Part shown: piece after piece, positions 1 through 8,371 of the stretch | Position numbering within the stretch: the first letter of the stretch is position 1 | How the letters are laid out: every line of letters starts with the position of its first letter | Origin: CAVZZG01 sp963779685 | GTDB lineage: Bacteria > Actinomycetota > Thermoleophilia > Gaiellales > F1-60-MAGs149 | NCBI GenBank assembly: GCA_963779685.1 | Contig: CAVZZG010000003.1 | Location: forward strand, 186,001 to 250,000 | Reading direction: 5' to 3' | Length of the DNA: 64,000 bases | The notes under the pieces: model-generated | The model's input: only the letters and a program-made list of their open reading frames with translations | What the model was told of the DNA's origin: nothing | The model's database searches: none | Position numbers and translations under genes: made by a program

Positions 1-446
1 CCGCGCGTGCGCAGGCTCAGGTAGTAGTCGGGGAACACGAACGCCGCAGCCGCGCCGCCGAGCGCGATCAGCACGCCGCTCATCGGGCTGCCGCCGGTGA
101 CGGTCATGACGCCGCCGAAGACCAGGAACAGGCCGGCGATCAGCGCCTTGCCGGCCAGGTAGGTCGTCGGGTTCGAGTTGACCATACCGGCCGCGTTGAG
201 CTTCCGGCGCGTCTCCTCCACCGAGCCCTTCGGTGTCGCCCGCAGCGCGATGCGGGCCATCCGCTGCGCCATCGGGCCGACCATGCGGTCGGACACGGTC
301 TTGCCGAGCTCCTGATCGCGGAGCGTGTAGCCGCCGTAGCTCTTGGCCCGCCGCAGCGAGACCGAGACGCTCTTCTGGCCGGCCGTGAGGCCCTGGATGC
401 CGAAGTACGTGGCGACGGCGATGAGGATGACTGCGAGTGCCAGCAT
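1..446 (-). CDS. tadC: TadC-like type II secretion F-domain protein (partial, N-terminal part)
   Basis: Inner-membrane platform protein of the Tad/Flp pilus machine, thought to pair with TadB and anchor the TadA ATPase. The ATG at 446-444 lies 3 bases past the tadB stop, so the two are probably co-translated. The visible 148 residues begin with a hydrophobic segment (about residues 1-16, MLALAVILIA). A basic cytoplasmic stretch follows, then a second hydrophobic hairpin (about 100-135). The gene runs off the window edge, so the T2SSF core is not seen. The name rests on position after tadB and on this topology. Confidence 0.75.
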   Translation of the reverse strand, partial: MLALAVILIAVATYFGIQGLTAGQKSVSVSLRRAKSYGGYTLRDQELGKTVSDRMVGPMAQRMARIALRATPKGSVEETRRKLNAAGMVNSNPTTYLAGKALIAGLFLVFGGVMTVTGGSPMSGVLIALGGAAAAFVFPDYYLSLRTR

Positions 447-449
447 GTG

Positions 450-2306
450 TCAGACCTTGAAGGAGACGATTTTCTTGAGGATGAGCGAGCCGATCGAGAT
501 CGACACGATCGCGATGATGAGCAGGATGTGGCCGGCCGAGGTGGTGAACAGCGGGGCCATGTAGCCGGAGTTGATCGCCGTGATGCCGAGTCCCATGAGG
601 AACGGCAGCGCCACGAGGGTGTAGGCCGACATCCGCCCCATGGCGCAGAGCGCCTTCACCTTGCGGCGGAACTGCTGGCGCTGGCGGACGGTCTCGGAGA
701 TCTGGTCGAGCAATTCCGCCATCGAGCCGCCGACCTGGCGCTGGATGTTGACGCTCATCACGACGAACTCGAAGTCGGGCGAGCCGAGCCGCTTGCCCAT
801 CGCCTCCATGGCGTCGTCGGATGTCCGCCCGAGGCGTACCTCCGACGCGACCCGGCCGAACTCGTTCGCCGCCGGTTCGCCGCCGTCCTTGATGATGGTC
901 TCGACAGCCTGGTTCCACGAGTGGCCGGCCTTCAGCGAGGCGGCCATCGCGGTCAGGGTGTCCGGCAACTGGTTGTCGAACGCCTTCTGCCGCTTGCGCG
1001 CCTTGAAGCGGACGAAGACCAGCGGCAGCACGAAGCCGAGCGCGAAGAGCGCGAAGGTGAGCACCGGGAAGACCCCGGCGAAGCCGGCGGGCATGCCGAG
1101 GAGGCACGCCAGGCCGACCTGGATGTAGAACAGCTCGCCGGTCTTGATCGGCAGGTCGGCGCGCTCGATCAGCCCGTCGATCCGCCTCCAGAACTTGACG
1201 TTGCGCATGATCCGGTCGGTGCTGGCCGACAGCGACACGAGCAGCGATGTCCGTGGCACCTCCGCCTCCTCGGCCTTCCGGCGCGAGAACTCCGTGTAGC
1301 TCGAGAGCTGGCGGTCGACGGTCTTCACGGGTCGCGGCCGGACGACGGCCATGACCCCGGCGAGCGCGAGCCCGAACACGAAGACGCTGATGGCGATGGT
1401 CGACCACCATGCCCGCGTGATCCACTCCGGCACGACGCCGCGGGACGTGCGCAGAACCGCCGCGCTGCCGCCGACGTAGCCCGTCTGGGCGGAGTCCGAG
1501 CCGGCGCCGACGGTCACCGAGATGTGGCCGGCCGCGGTCGACTTGTAGCCGATGACGTAGGTGTGCGCGATCTCGGTCGCGATCTCACCGTACATGGCGT
1601 CGATGGCGGTCAGGTCGGCGGCGCGGAAGGAGCCCCCGGTGGGGGTGGCGAGCTGCTGTAGCGCGCCGGGTGAGAAGCTGCCGCTCTTGAGTCCGATCGT
1701 GTAGATCGTGACCTGGTCCTTGAGCGCGAGCGCGATCGCGTCCTGCGCCGTCGCCCCGGTCTTGTCGCCGGAGCCGTCCGTGAGGACGATCAGCACGCGC
1801 CGGGCATCGGCCGGCGCCGAGGTGAGTTCCGTGACCGCCGAGATGACGGCGTCGTTGAGGGCGGTGCCGGCGATCGTGTCGTTGGACAGACCGGCCACGG
1901 CCGTCTTGAGCGCCGCCACGTCGGACGTGAGCGGCTGTGCGGTCAGGACGGCGTGCGCGAAGCTGATGACCGTCCCCTGATCGCCGGGGTGGAGCTGATC
2001 GAGGAAGCTCTGGGCACCGGCGAGGGCCTGCTTCAGCGGCGTGCCGTGCATCGAGCCCGAGGTATCGATCGCCAGCGCGACCGCGGTATGCCCCTCCGAC
2101 GAGGTGACCGCGAGCGGCTGGACCGGGGCGCCGTTCTCGATCACGCTCAGGTCGGGAATCGTGCCGGGCGGGGTGTCCACGGTGACCGTCACGCGGACGT
2201 TCGGCCATCGGGTCGTGTCCAGGCTCCGGACGATGACGGACGCCGATGCCGGCGCGGCCACGGCGAGCGAGCCGATGACGAGCAGGAGCAGCAGCCGGAA
2301 TCGCAC
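450..2306 (-). CDS. tadB: von Willebrand factor A domain fused to TadB (T2SSF) pilus platform protein
   Basis: 618 residues from a GTG start that shares one base with the tadA TAG stop. Residues 1-22 (MRFRLLLLLVIGSLAVAAPA) look like a signal peptide. Residues about 73-245 form a vWA domain with an intact MIDAS motif (DTSGS) and VLIVLTDGSGDK. A transmembrane segment lies near 285-305. The C-terminal half is a T2SSF domain (LPDTLTAMAASLKAGHSWNQ, then GGSMAELLDQISETV) with closing membrane helices. TadB normally has only the T2SSF part, about 300 residues. Here an exported metal-dependent adhesion-type domain is joined to the pilus platform. As sequenced, the frame also runs in from the frameshifted tadA. 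Confidence 0.85.
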   Translation of the reverse strand: MRFRLLLLLVIGSLAVAAPASASVIVRSLDTTRWPNVRVTVTVDTPPGTIPDLSVIENGAPVQPLAVTSSEGHTAVALAIDTSGSMHGTPLKQALAGAQSFLDQLHPGDQGTVISFAHAVLTAQPLTSDVAALKTAVAGLSNDTIAGTALNDAVISAVTELTSAPADARRVLIVLTDGSGDKTGATAQDAIALALKDQVTIYTIGLKSGSFSPGALQQLATPTGGSFRAADLTAIDAMYGEIATEIAHTYVIGYKSTAAGHISVTVGAGSDSAQTGYVGGSAAVLRTSRGVVPEWITRAWWSTIAISVFVFGLALAGVMAVVRPRPVKTVDRQLSSYTEFSRRKAEEAEVPRTSLLVSLSASTDRIMRNVKFWRRIDGLIERADLPIKTGELFYIQVGLACLLGMPAGFAGVFPVLTFALFALGFVLPLVFVRFKARKRQKAFDNQLPDTLTAMAASLKAGHSWNQAVETIIKDGGEPAANEFGRVASEVRLGRTSDDAMEAMGKRLGSPDFEFVVMSVNIQRQVGGSMAELLDQISETVRQRQQFRRKVKALCAMGRMSAYTLVALPFLMGLGITAINSGYMAPLFTTSAGHILLIIAIVSISIGSLILKKIVSFKV

Positions 2307-3734
2307 TACGATGCCTGCCTGCGGAAGACGGTGTTGGAGCCGGGCCGGTCGGTTTCGAGCTGGAAGAACTGCGTCGGCAGGTTGACCCCGTTCGACGACA
2401 GCTTGTTCAGGAACTGCGGCTTGATGCCGCTGCAGAGAAGGGGGCCGAGCAGGCGGTTGCCCCCGGCGCCGGCCTCCTCGCGGTCCTCGATCGGCTTGGC
2501 GATGAAGATGTTCCTGCATCGTCACGACGTCGGACTCCATCCGCAGCACCTCGGTCACGTGGGTGATCCGCCGCGAGCCGTCCACCAGCCGGGAGACCTG
2601 CACGACCAGGTCGAAGGCCGCCGCCGCCTGCTCGCGGATGGCGCGGAGGGGCAGATCGACGCCGGCCGTGAGCACGAGCGTCTCGATGCGGCTCATGGCG
2701 TCGCGCGGGCTGTTCGCGTGGATGGTCGTGAGCGAGCCGTCGTGGCCCGTGTTCATCGCCTGGAGCATGTCGACCGTCTCGGGCCCGCGGCACTCGCCGA
2801 CGATGATCCGGTCGGGCCGCATGCGCAGCGAGTTGCGGACGAGGTCGCGGATCGCGACGGCGCCCTTGCCCTCGATGTTGGCGGGGCGGGTCTCGAGCGT
2901 GATCACGTGCTCCTGCGAGAGCTGGAGCTCGGCCGCGTCCTCGACCGTGACGATCCGCTCGCCGTCCGGGATCGCGGACGAGAGGACGTTCAGCGTCGTC
3001 GTCTTGCCCGAGCCGGTGCCGCCGGAGATCAGGATGTTCAGCTTGCCGCGGACACAGGCCTCCATGAACTGGCCGGCCTTGGGCGTGAGCGTGCCGAACT
3101 TGATCAGGTCCTGCATCTGGAACGGGTCACGCCGGAACTTCCGGATGGTCAGCGACGAGCCGCGGATCGATAGCGGCGGGATGATCGCGTTGACGCGGGA
3201 GCCGTCGGGCAGGCGCGCGTCGACCATCGGGGAGGCCTCGTCGACGCGCCGGCCGATGCGGGAGATGATCTTGTCGATGATGCGCAGGAGGTGCGCCTCG
3301 TCGACGAACTGCGCCTCGGTCTTGGTGAGCTTGCCGCGGCGCTCGATGTAGATCTGGTGGGGCCCGTTGACCATGATCTCGGTCACGGTCTCGTCGCGCA
3401 GGAAGGGCTCCAGCGGGCCGTATCCGAGGATGTCGTCGGTGATCTCGCGCGTGACCTGGGCGCGTTCCTGGCGCGTCAGCGGGGTCTTGTCGATGGCCAG
3501 GGCCTCGGCGACGGCCTCGCCGACGCGCTCCGCGAGCTCGCGATCGTCGGCCGTGGCCTGTGCGAACAGGCGCGGGCCGAGGCGCGTGATCACCTCGTGG
3601 TGGACGCGCGACTTGAGTTCGGCGAACGGGTCGGCGACCCGCTCGATGATCTTGGCGTCGAACTCGCGGTCGGCGGCCTGCCCCTGCGGCTGCTCGCTCT
3701 CACGACCTGACTGGATGCGGCTCTGAAGCGACAT
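2306..3734 (-). CDS. tadA: TadA/CpaF secretion ATPase (frameshifted near its C-terminus as sequenced)
   Basis: Hexameric ATPase that powers Flp pilus assembly. It has the CpaF N-terminal region (ILGYGPLEPFLRDETVTEIM), Walker A GGTGSGKTTTLN near residue 237, and Asp/His-box stretches (TVEDAAELQL, MRPDRIIVGECRG). At about 2511-2512 one base is extra: the frame turns after VVTMQ, whereas the other frame continues DIFIAKPIEDREEAG and ends NTVFRRQAS at TAG 2308-2306. Removing one base gives 475 codons plus stop, normal for the family. As sequenced, the shifted frame has no stop and runs into tadB as one 1094-residue ORF. It follows cpaE directly. Sequencing error is the simplest cause. Confidence 0.85.
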
Positions 3735-4973
3735 CTATGCCGCCTTGTGCGCCTTGGCCGCCGCGCCCTTGAACCCGAGCCGGTTGCGACCGCCCGCGGG
3801 CTTGCCGGGACTCGACACGGCCCCGCGGCCCTCGAAGAACGCGGCCGCCATGTCGGTGGCCACCTTCGTGACACCGCTGCGGGGCGCCGACATCGGTACC
3901 GGCACACCCCGGTTGACCGCCACGCCGACCTCGCGGTCGGCCGGGACGTCGAAGGCCGCCTTCAGGTCGAGCGCCTTCTCGACCTCCCGCCGGTCGAGCT
4001 CGGCGCGGGTCGTGCCCCGGTTGATGACGAGGTGGATGCGGTCCTTGGGGTAGTGCAGCAGGTTCAGGGTCTGCAACGTCAGCTTCACGTTCTTGACCGA
4101 GGGGATGTCGAGCGAGGCCACGAGCAGGAGCCGGTCGGTGCGATCGAGCGTCGCGAGCGTCGTGGCCTGGAAGAAGGCCGGGGTATCGACGATGATCGCG
4201 TCGTAGGACTCCTTGGCGACGTCCAGCAGGCGGCCGACGCGATCCTCGGCGACGAGCTCGGCGTCCTCGGGGCGGACCGGGGCGGGCACCACGTCGACCC
4301 CGGACGGGTGGGACACGACGTAGCCGGCGAGCTTCTCGGGATCCAGCTCGCCGGTGGTCATGACGAGGTCGTAGATCGTCTTCTCGGGCTCGACGCCCAT
4401 CATGATGGCGACGTCGCCGAACTGGAGGTCGAGATCGACCAGCAGCACCCGGCGCCCTGCCTTGCGGGCGATCTGGGTGGCGAGCGCGGTCGCGATCACG
4501 GTCTTGCCAACGCCGCCCTTGGGCGAGAAGACCGTTACGACGCGCCCCTCGGCGGTCGAGGTGCGGAGCGAGGATGGGGTCGAGAGGCCCCGCACGGCTG
4601 CCAGCTGGCAGGTCTTCTTGATGGTGAAGACAAGAGCGTCCGTCAGCTGCGGAAGCATCACGACGTCGTTGATGCCCGCTGCGAGCGCCTCCTGGAGGAC
4701 TGCGCCGGCGCCTCCCGAGGTGACCAGGATGATCGGTGCAGCCGTGGCGTGGCGGATGGCGTCGATCTCACCCGCGGGCAACCGGTCGCCGCGGGCAGTG
4801 CCGTGCATGACCACCTGCGCCCCGGAGGCCGCGAGCTTCTGGTCGCTCTTGGCGGGTTCGACCGCGGTGCCGACGATCTCGATGTCCGGGTGGTTCGAGA
4901 GCGCCTGGCGGACCTCGGCGAGGCCGGCGCAGGCACCGGTGATGAAGACCTTGATCGGGGATCCGTCGCTCAT
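3735..4973 (-). CDS. cpaE: CpaE/TadZ pilus-localising ATPase (MinD/ParA-like)
   Basis: 412 residues. The N-terminal ~120 residues resemble a degenerate response-regulator receiver domain (MSDGSPIKVFITGACAGLAEV). A MinD/ParA-type ATPase follows, with a deviant Walker A SPKGGVGKTVIATALATQ near residue 150 and VLLVDLDLQFGDVAIMMGV. In Tad systems CpaE/TadZ positions the machine at the cell pole or membrane. The start codon overlaps the cpaB stop by four bases and the stop abuts the tadA start, so it is operonic. The tail is basic and Ala-rich (KGAAAKAHKAA). Confidence 0.9.
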   Translation of the reverse strand: MSDGSPIKVFITGACAGLAEVRQALSNHPDIEIVGTAVEPAKSDQKLAASGAQVVMHGTARGDRLPAGEIDAIRHATAAPIILVTSGGAGAVLQEALAAGINDVVMLPQLTDALVFTIKKTCQLAAVRGLSTPSSLRTSTAEGRVVTVFSPKGGVGKTVIATALATQIARKAGRRVLLVDLDLQFGDVAIMMGVEPEKTIYDLVMTTGELDPEKLAGYVVSHPSGVDVVPAPVRPEDAELVAEDRVGRLLDVAKESYDAIIVDTPAFFQATTLATLDRTDRLLLVASLDIPSVKNVKLTLQTLNLLHYPKDRIHLVINRGTTRAELDRREVEKALDLKAAFDVPADREVGVAVNRGVPVPMSAPRSGVTKVATDMAAAFFEGRGAVSSPGKPAGGRNRLGFKGAAAKAHKAA

Positions 4974-5779
4974 GGCTTGCCTCCGAGCGCTGCGATCAGC
5001 TTGTTGACATCGGCGACGGCCATGCCGTCGGTGAGCATCGAGTCGACGGTCTCGATCACGAATGGCTGATCCTGGGCCGACGAGTCCGGCGGGCGGATGG
5101 CGAACCAGACCTGGCCGCCGATCTCATCGCCCTCGCCGTTCAGCCAGGCGAACTTGGTCGCGAGCCGCTGGTCGACGGCGACCATGACCGTCGTCGTCGT
5201 CTTGGCCGCTCCACCACCGAGCCCGCTCTTCTTGGTATCCGGGGAGGGGACGTCGAGGATCTTGACCGAGGGCAGGAGCAGCCGGGTGATCATCTTCGGG
5301 TCGCCGTTGCCGTTCAGCGGCTTCACCTTGACGGTTTCGTACACGTCGACCTTGTCGCCGGGCTGGATGTCTCCGAGGAGACAGCTCGGGTCGGGGTCGC
5401 ACTTGATCCTGATGGCGCGCTCCGTCTTGGCGAGCAGGATGCTCTTGTTGGTGCCGGTCAGCGCGGACTGGAACACGGACGCGAGCACCTGCTGGCCGGC
5501 GAAGATCGTCTGCGCGGCGACCTTGCCCTCCAGCCCGGCCGCCGTCGTGATCGACCCGGGGGCGCGGTCATCGACGAGCACCGACGTCAGTGTCATGCCG
5601 CTGGCTGCGTCCTCCGCCCTGGTGCCGGCGGGGATGTCGCGGGTCGCCACCATCACGTCGACGCGCTTCTGGCCGCGCGTGAGAGATTGCTTGTAGCTCG
5701 ACGTGTAGACGAGCACCGCCGCTGCCGCGGCGATCGCCATCACGATCGCAATCGCGATGTTGCGGACGCTGTAAGTCAC
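4970..5779 (-). CDS. cpaB: CpaB/RcpC Flp pilus assembly protein (SAF domain)
   Basis: 269 residues from a GTG start. One N-terminal membrane anchor (IAIAIVMAIAAAAAVLVYTS, about residues 8-27) is followed by a SAF-type domain (VMVATRDIPAGTRAEDAASG) and the RcpC-like domain (GDKVDVYETVKVKP). In diderm bacteria CpaB helps the CpaC secretin. No secretin gene is present here, as expected for an actinobacterial Tad locus, so CpaB probably acts outside the membrane within the wall. It overlaps cpaE by 4 bases and lies 157 bases downstream of tadE. Confidence 0.88.
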   Translation of the reverse strand: MTYSVRNIAIAIVMAIAAAAAVLVYTSSYKQSLTRGQKRVDVMVATRDIPAGTRAEDAASGMTLTSVLVDDRAPGSITTAAGLEGKVAAQTIFAGQQVLASVFQSALTGTNKSILLAKTERAIRIKCDPDPSCLLGDIQPGDKVDVYETVKVKPLNGNGDPKMITRLLLPSVKILDVPSPDTKKSGLGGGAAKTTTTVMVAVDQRLATKFAWLNGEGDEIGGQVWFAIRPPDSSAQDQPFVIETVDSMLTDGMAVADVNKLIAALGGKP

Positions 5780-5936
5780 GTGTGCCCCCTAAGGTGCGTT
5801 TCCGACTGTCCCGGCTTGGTTTGGGCGCCCTGGGGCGCCGTTTTGCGATTTCGCTAGAGCCTCTATCGGCGCGGTGTGTCCACGTCTGCAGGGGAAGTTC
5901 CGGTAGATCTCGGATTTCCTGGTGCGCAGAAGGGGG

Positions 5937-6353
5937 TTATTCGGCGCGCATGACCGTCGTGGAGCTCAGATATCCGCTCTTGACGGCCACGCCGAGGATC
6001 GAGATCGAGTACGGGTAGGTGACGGTCACCTGGATGGGATCGCCCAGGTTCCACGTGCCGCTCTGCGAGGACACCTGCACCGAGATGTTCGCCTGGTTCA
6101 GGCCGTTGGCGGCGGTCTTGGCGGCGGCGACGCCGGCGCTCACCATGGTGGCCTGGCCACCCGACCGGTTGACGACCGCCCGGCGCGCGCCCTCGCGGGC
6201 CGCGTCGGTGATCGTGACGTAGTTCGACCAGACGACGCCGAACTGGACGATGGCGAGGAGCAGGACCAGCAGGATGTTCGCGACGATGGCGAACTCCACC
6301 AGGGCCTGGCCTCGCCTCCGGGTCCGCGACGGGTGGATGGCGGTGCCGTTCAC
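5937..6353 (-). CDS. tadE: TadE-family minor pseudopilin
   Basis: 138 residues. A short basic leader (SRTRRRGQALVEFAIVANIL) precedes a single hydrophobic helix. The G-Q-A-L-V-E-F motif is the TadE prepilin signature, with the conserved Glu five residues after the presumed cleavage Gly. The rest is a small extracytoplasmic domain. TadE proteins are minor pilins needed for Flp fibre assembly. It lies between the pilin terminator and cpaB on the same strand and probably begins the assembly part of the operon. No TadF or TadG gene is seen. Confidence 0.85.
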   Translation of the reverse strand: MNGTAIHPSRTRRRGQALVEFAIVANILLVLLLAIVQFGVVWSNYVTITDAAREGARRAVVNRSGGQATMVSAGVAAAKTAANGLNQANISVQVSSQSGTWNLGDPIQVTVTYPYSISILGVAVKSGYLSSTTVMRAE

Positions 6354-6445
6354 CTATCCATCATTACCCGAGGAGCACGATCCTGCTGTCCCTCTCCTGG
6401 GGGAGGCCTTCATCGGGCGTTCGCCGACCGGGTCCACAACGAAGC

Positions 6446-6477
6446 CGAGGGCCCCGGGTTACCCCGGAGCCCTCGGT
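6446..6477 (-). terminator. hairpin between the Flp pilin and tadE (partial terminator)
   Basis: An 8-bp perfect GC stem (ccgagggc/gccctcgg) with a further inner CCGGG pairing begins 24 bases past the pilin stop. The T-tract on the minus strand is weak (CTTCGTTG), so some read-through into tadE is likely. This arrangement would give much pilin and little assembly machinery. Confidence 0.6.
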
Positions 6478-6500
6478 CGTAGAAGAGTGCGTGCCGTGAA

Positions 6501-6674
6501 TTACGGCAGGATCGCGGTGACCGCATCCAGGGCGCGGCCAATGCCGCCCGAGAGGGCCATGAGCGAAGCGATGATGACGACGGTGATGACTGCGAGCACG
6601 ACGGCGTACTCCGCCATCGTCTGCCCGCGCTCCTCGTCAAGCCACGTGCACAGACGCGTGTAAAGCTCGACCAT
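6501..6674 (-). CDS. flp: Flp-type IVb pilin
   Basis: 57 residues; the start was chosen at MVELYTRLCTWLDEERGQTM. A purine-rich ribosome site (aggaaggggg) lies upstream. The leader ends at Gly17; the mature protein would start QTMAEYAVVL, matching the G/XXXXEY class-III signal cut by a TadV/CpaA peptidase. One hydrophobic helix follows. It is the first gene of the minus-strand Tad locus and is divergent from folD. Longer upstream starts are possible but would add sequence not typical of Flp leaders. Confidence 0.88.
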   Translation of the reverse strand: MVELYTRLCTWLDEERGQTMAEYAVVLAVITVVIIASLMALSGGIGRALDAVTAILP

Positions 6675-6833
6675 AGTGTGTAGCACCCCCTTCCTATTGC
6701 TGGGAGAAGACCTGGCACCGCGGGGTTGCGGCGACAAATGAAGCATCGGGGACGGCGGGTGCCGCGGCGACCCCCGATCGGGGGAATCGCATCGCTGCCG
6801 CTCGTCCGGGGCCGGCGCTGTACCGTCTCGATC

Positions 6834-7679
6834 ATGGAGAACCTGATCGATGGCAAGGCCGTGGCGGCTCGCGTGCGCGCCGAGGTCGCGGTGCGGGTCG
6901 CTGCACTGCACGAGCGCAGCGGCGTGCAGTGCGGACTCGCCACTGTCATGGTGGGCGAGGACCCCGCGTCCGCCGTCTACGTCGGCAACAAGCACCGCGC
7001 GTGCCACGAGGCGGGCATGGCGTCGTTCGACATCCACCTCCCGGCCGACACCACCCAGGACGCGCTGCACGCACGCATCGACGAGATCTGCGCCGACCCG
7101 CGCATCCACGGCATGATCGTGCAGCTACCGCTCCCGGACCATCTCGACGAGGCGGCCGCCCTCGACCGCATCGTCGCCGACAAGGACGCCGACGGCCTCA
7201 CGCCCGCCTCCCAGGGACGGCTCGCGACCCTCCGGCCCGGCCCGCGGCCGGCGACGCCGGCGGGCGTCATCGAGTTGCTGCGGGCCTACGAGGTCGAGAT
7301 GAGCGGCGCCCATGCGGTCGTCGTCGGCCGCTCCGACATCGTCGGCAAACCGCAGTTCCACCTGCTCCTCGAGCAGAACTGCACCGTCACCGTGTGCCAC
7401 TCGCGCACCCGCGATCTGCCCTCCGTGACCCGCCAGGCCGACATCCTGGTCGCCGCGATCGGCCGGCCGAAGTTCATCGGCGCCGACCACGTGCGCGATG
7501 GCGTCGTCGTCGTCGACGTCGGCATCAACCGGCTCCCCGAGGGACTCTGCGGCGACGTCGACTTCGCCGCCGTCGCACCCAGGGCCCGCCTCATCACCCC
7601 GGTCCCCGGCGGCGTCGGGCCGATGACGATCGCGATGCTGCTGAAGAACACGATCGACGCCGCCGAACGCCTGGCCTAG
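6834..7679 (+). CDS. folD: FolD bifunctional methylenetetrahydrofolate dehydrogenase/cyclohydrolase
   Basis: 281 residues. It interconverts 5,10-methylene-, methenyl- and 10-formyl-tetrahydrofolate with NADP. Catalytic Lys lies in YVGNKHRACHEAG. Other family motifs are IVQLPLPDH, a DKDADGL stretch where DVDG is usual, GRSDIVGKP in the Rossmann domain, and TPVPGGVGPMT at the C-terminus. The start ATG gives MENLIDGKAVAARV, the normal FolD N-terminus. It stands alone between two Flp pilin genes on the other strand and ends in a strong hairpin. Confidence 0.95.
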   Translation: MENLIDGKAVAARVRAEVAVRVAALHERSGVQCGLATVMVGEDPASAVYVGNKHRACHEAGMASFDIHLPADTTQDALHARIDEICADPRIHGMIVQLPLPDHLDEAAALDRIVADKDADGLTPASQGRLATLRPGPRPATPAGVIELLRAYEVEMSGAHAVVVGRSDIVGKPQFHLLLEQNCTVTVCHSRTRDLPSVTRQADILVAAIGRPKFIGADHVRDGVVVVDVGINRLPEGLCGDVDFAAVAPRARLITPVPGGVGPMTIAMLLKNTIDAAERLA

Positions 7680-7708
7680 CTGCCCGAAGTCGGGTGTCCG
7701 AGCGCAAC

Positions 7709-7736
7709 GAGGGGCCCCGCCGAGGCGGGGCCCCTC
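7709..7736 (+). terminator. bidirectional hairpin after folD and pilin 2
   Basis: A 12-bp perfect GC stem (gaggggccccgc/gcggggcccctc) with a CGAG loop. It lies 29 bases past the folD stop and 52 bases past the convergent second-pilin stop, so it can end both transcripts. There is no long T-tract. Confidence 0.7.
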
Positions 7737-7788
7737 TCGCGTGCCGGGACGGCGGACGCGATCTGATGAAGACAGATGAGTCCGGGCT

Positions 7789-7965
7789 CTAGACGAGCCC
7801 GTTGATGATGTCGGCGACGCGCTGGATTCCGCCTGCCACAGGGCCTTCGAACGCCGTCAACGCTCCGACAACACCAATGGTGATGACGGAGAGAACGAGG
7901 GCATATTCCGCCATGGTCTGCCCTCGCTGGTCGTCCCGGCGCAGTTGGAACGCAAACTTCTGCAC
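7789..7965 (-). CDS. flp: second Flp-type IVb pilin (orphan)
   Basis: 58 residues. The GTG at 7965 was chosen because AGGGAGG lies 8 bases upstream and the product begins MQKFAFQLRRDDQRGQTMAE. The RGQTMAEYA core is identical to that of the pilin at 6501-6674; the hydrophobic helix differs (LVLSVITIGVVGALTAF). It is separated from the Tad locus by folD and convergent to it. It may be an alternative or minor fibre subunit processed by the same prepilin peptidase. It is divergent from gatC. Confidence 0.85.
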   Translation of the reverse strand: MQKFAFQLRRDDQRGQTMAEYALVLSVITIGVVGALTAFEGPVAGGIQRVADIINGLV

Positions 7966-8083
7966 CGGCTCTGCCTCCCTTCGGTCGGATCCCACTTGTG
8001 ACGTCGGCCTCCAGCGGCCCGGGCCGCATACCACGACGGGGTGATCCGTCGCCCGGCCGGGGCGCGATGGGTAGGATGCGTCG

Positions 8084-8371
8084 ATGGCCCTTTCGGACGC
8101 CGACGTGCGGCACGTCGCCCGCCTCGCCCGGCTCGGGCTCTCGGATGACGAGGTCGAGCGCTTCCGCCGGGAGCTCGCCAAGATCCTCGACCACGTCTCG
8201 ACGATCGCGGGGCTCGACCTCGCCGGCGTGCCGCCGACCTCGCATCCGCTCGATCTCGTGAACGTGTTCGGCGAGGACGTCGAAATTCCGTCCATTCCGC
8301 GTGGCGAGGCGCTCTCCAATGCGCCCGACCCCACGCCCACCGGGTTCCGCGTCCCGCCCATATCGGCCTGA
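8084..8371 (+). CDS. gatC: Asp-tRNA(Asn)/Glu-tRNA(Gln) amidotransferase subunit C
   Basis: 95 residues, the usual GatC length, with the N-terminal helix motif VRHVARLARLGLSDDEVERF and the C-terminal IPSIPRGEALSNAPDP, which wraps the GatA-GatB interface. It is the first gene of a gatC-gatA-gatB operon; its TGA shares one base with the gatA ATG. Confidence 0.95.
   Translation: MALSDADVRHVARLARLGLSDDEVERFRRELAKILDHVSTIAGLDLAGVPPTSHPLDLVNVFGEDVEIPSIPRGEALSNAPDPTPTGFRVPPISA

Noticed and set aside
447..3710. Long plus-strand frames opposite the Tad genes
   Set aside because: They are Arg/Asp/His-rich mirror frames caused by high GC; they lack ribosome sites and motifs, and the minus-strand genes have clear families.
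5823..5846. GGCGCC palindrome followed by TTTT between cpaB and tadE
   Set aside because: It would act only on the plus strand, where no gene ends; it is too short to call a terminator.
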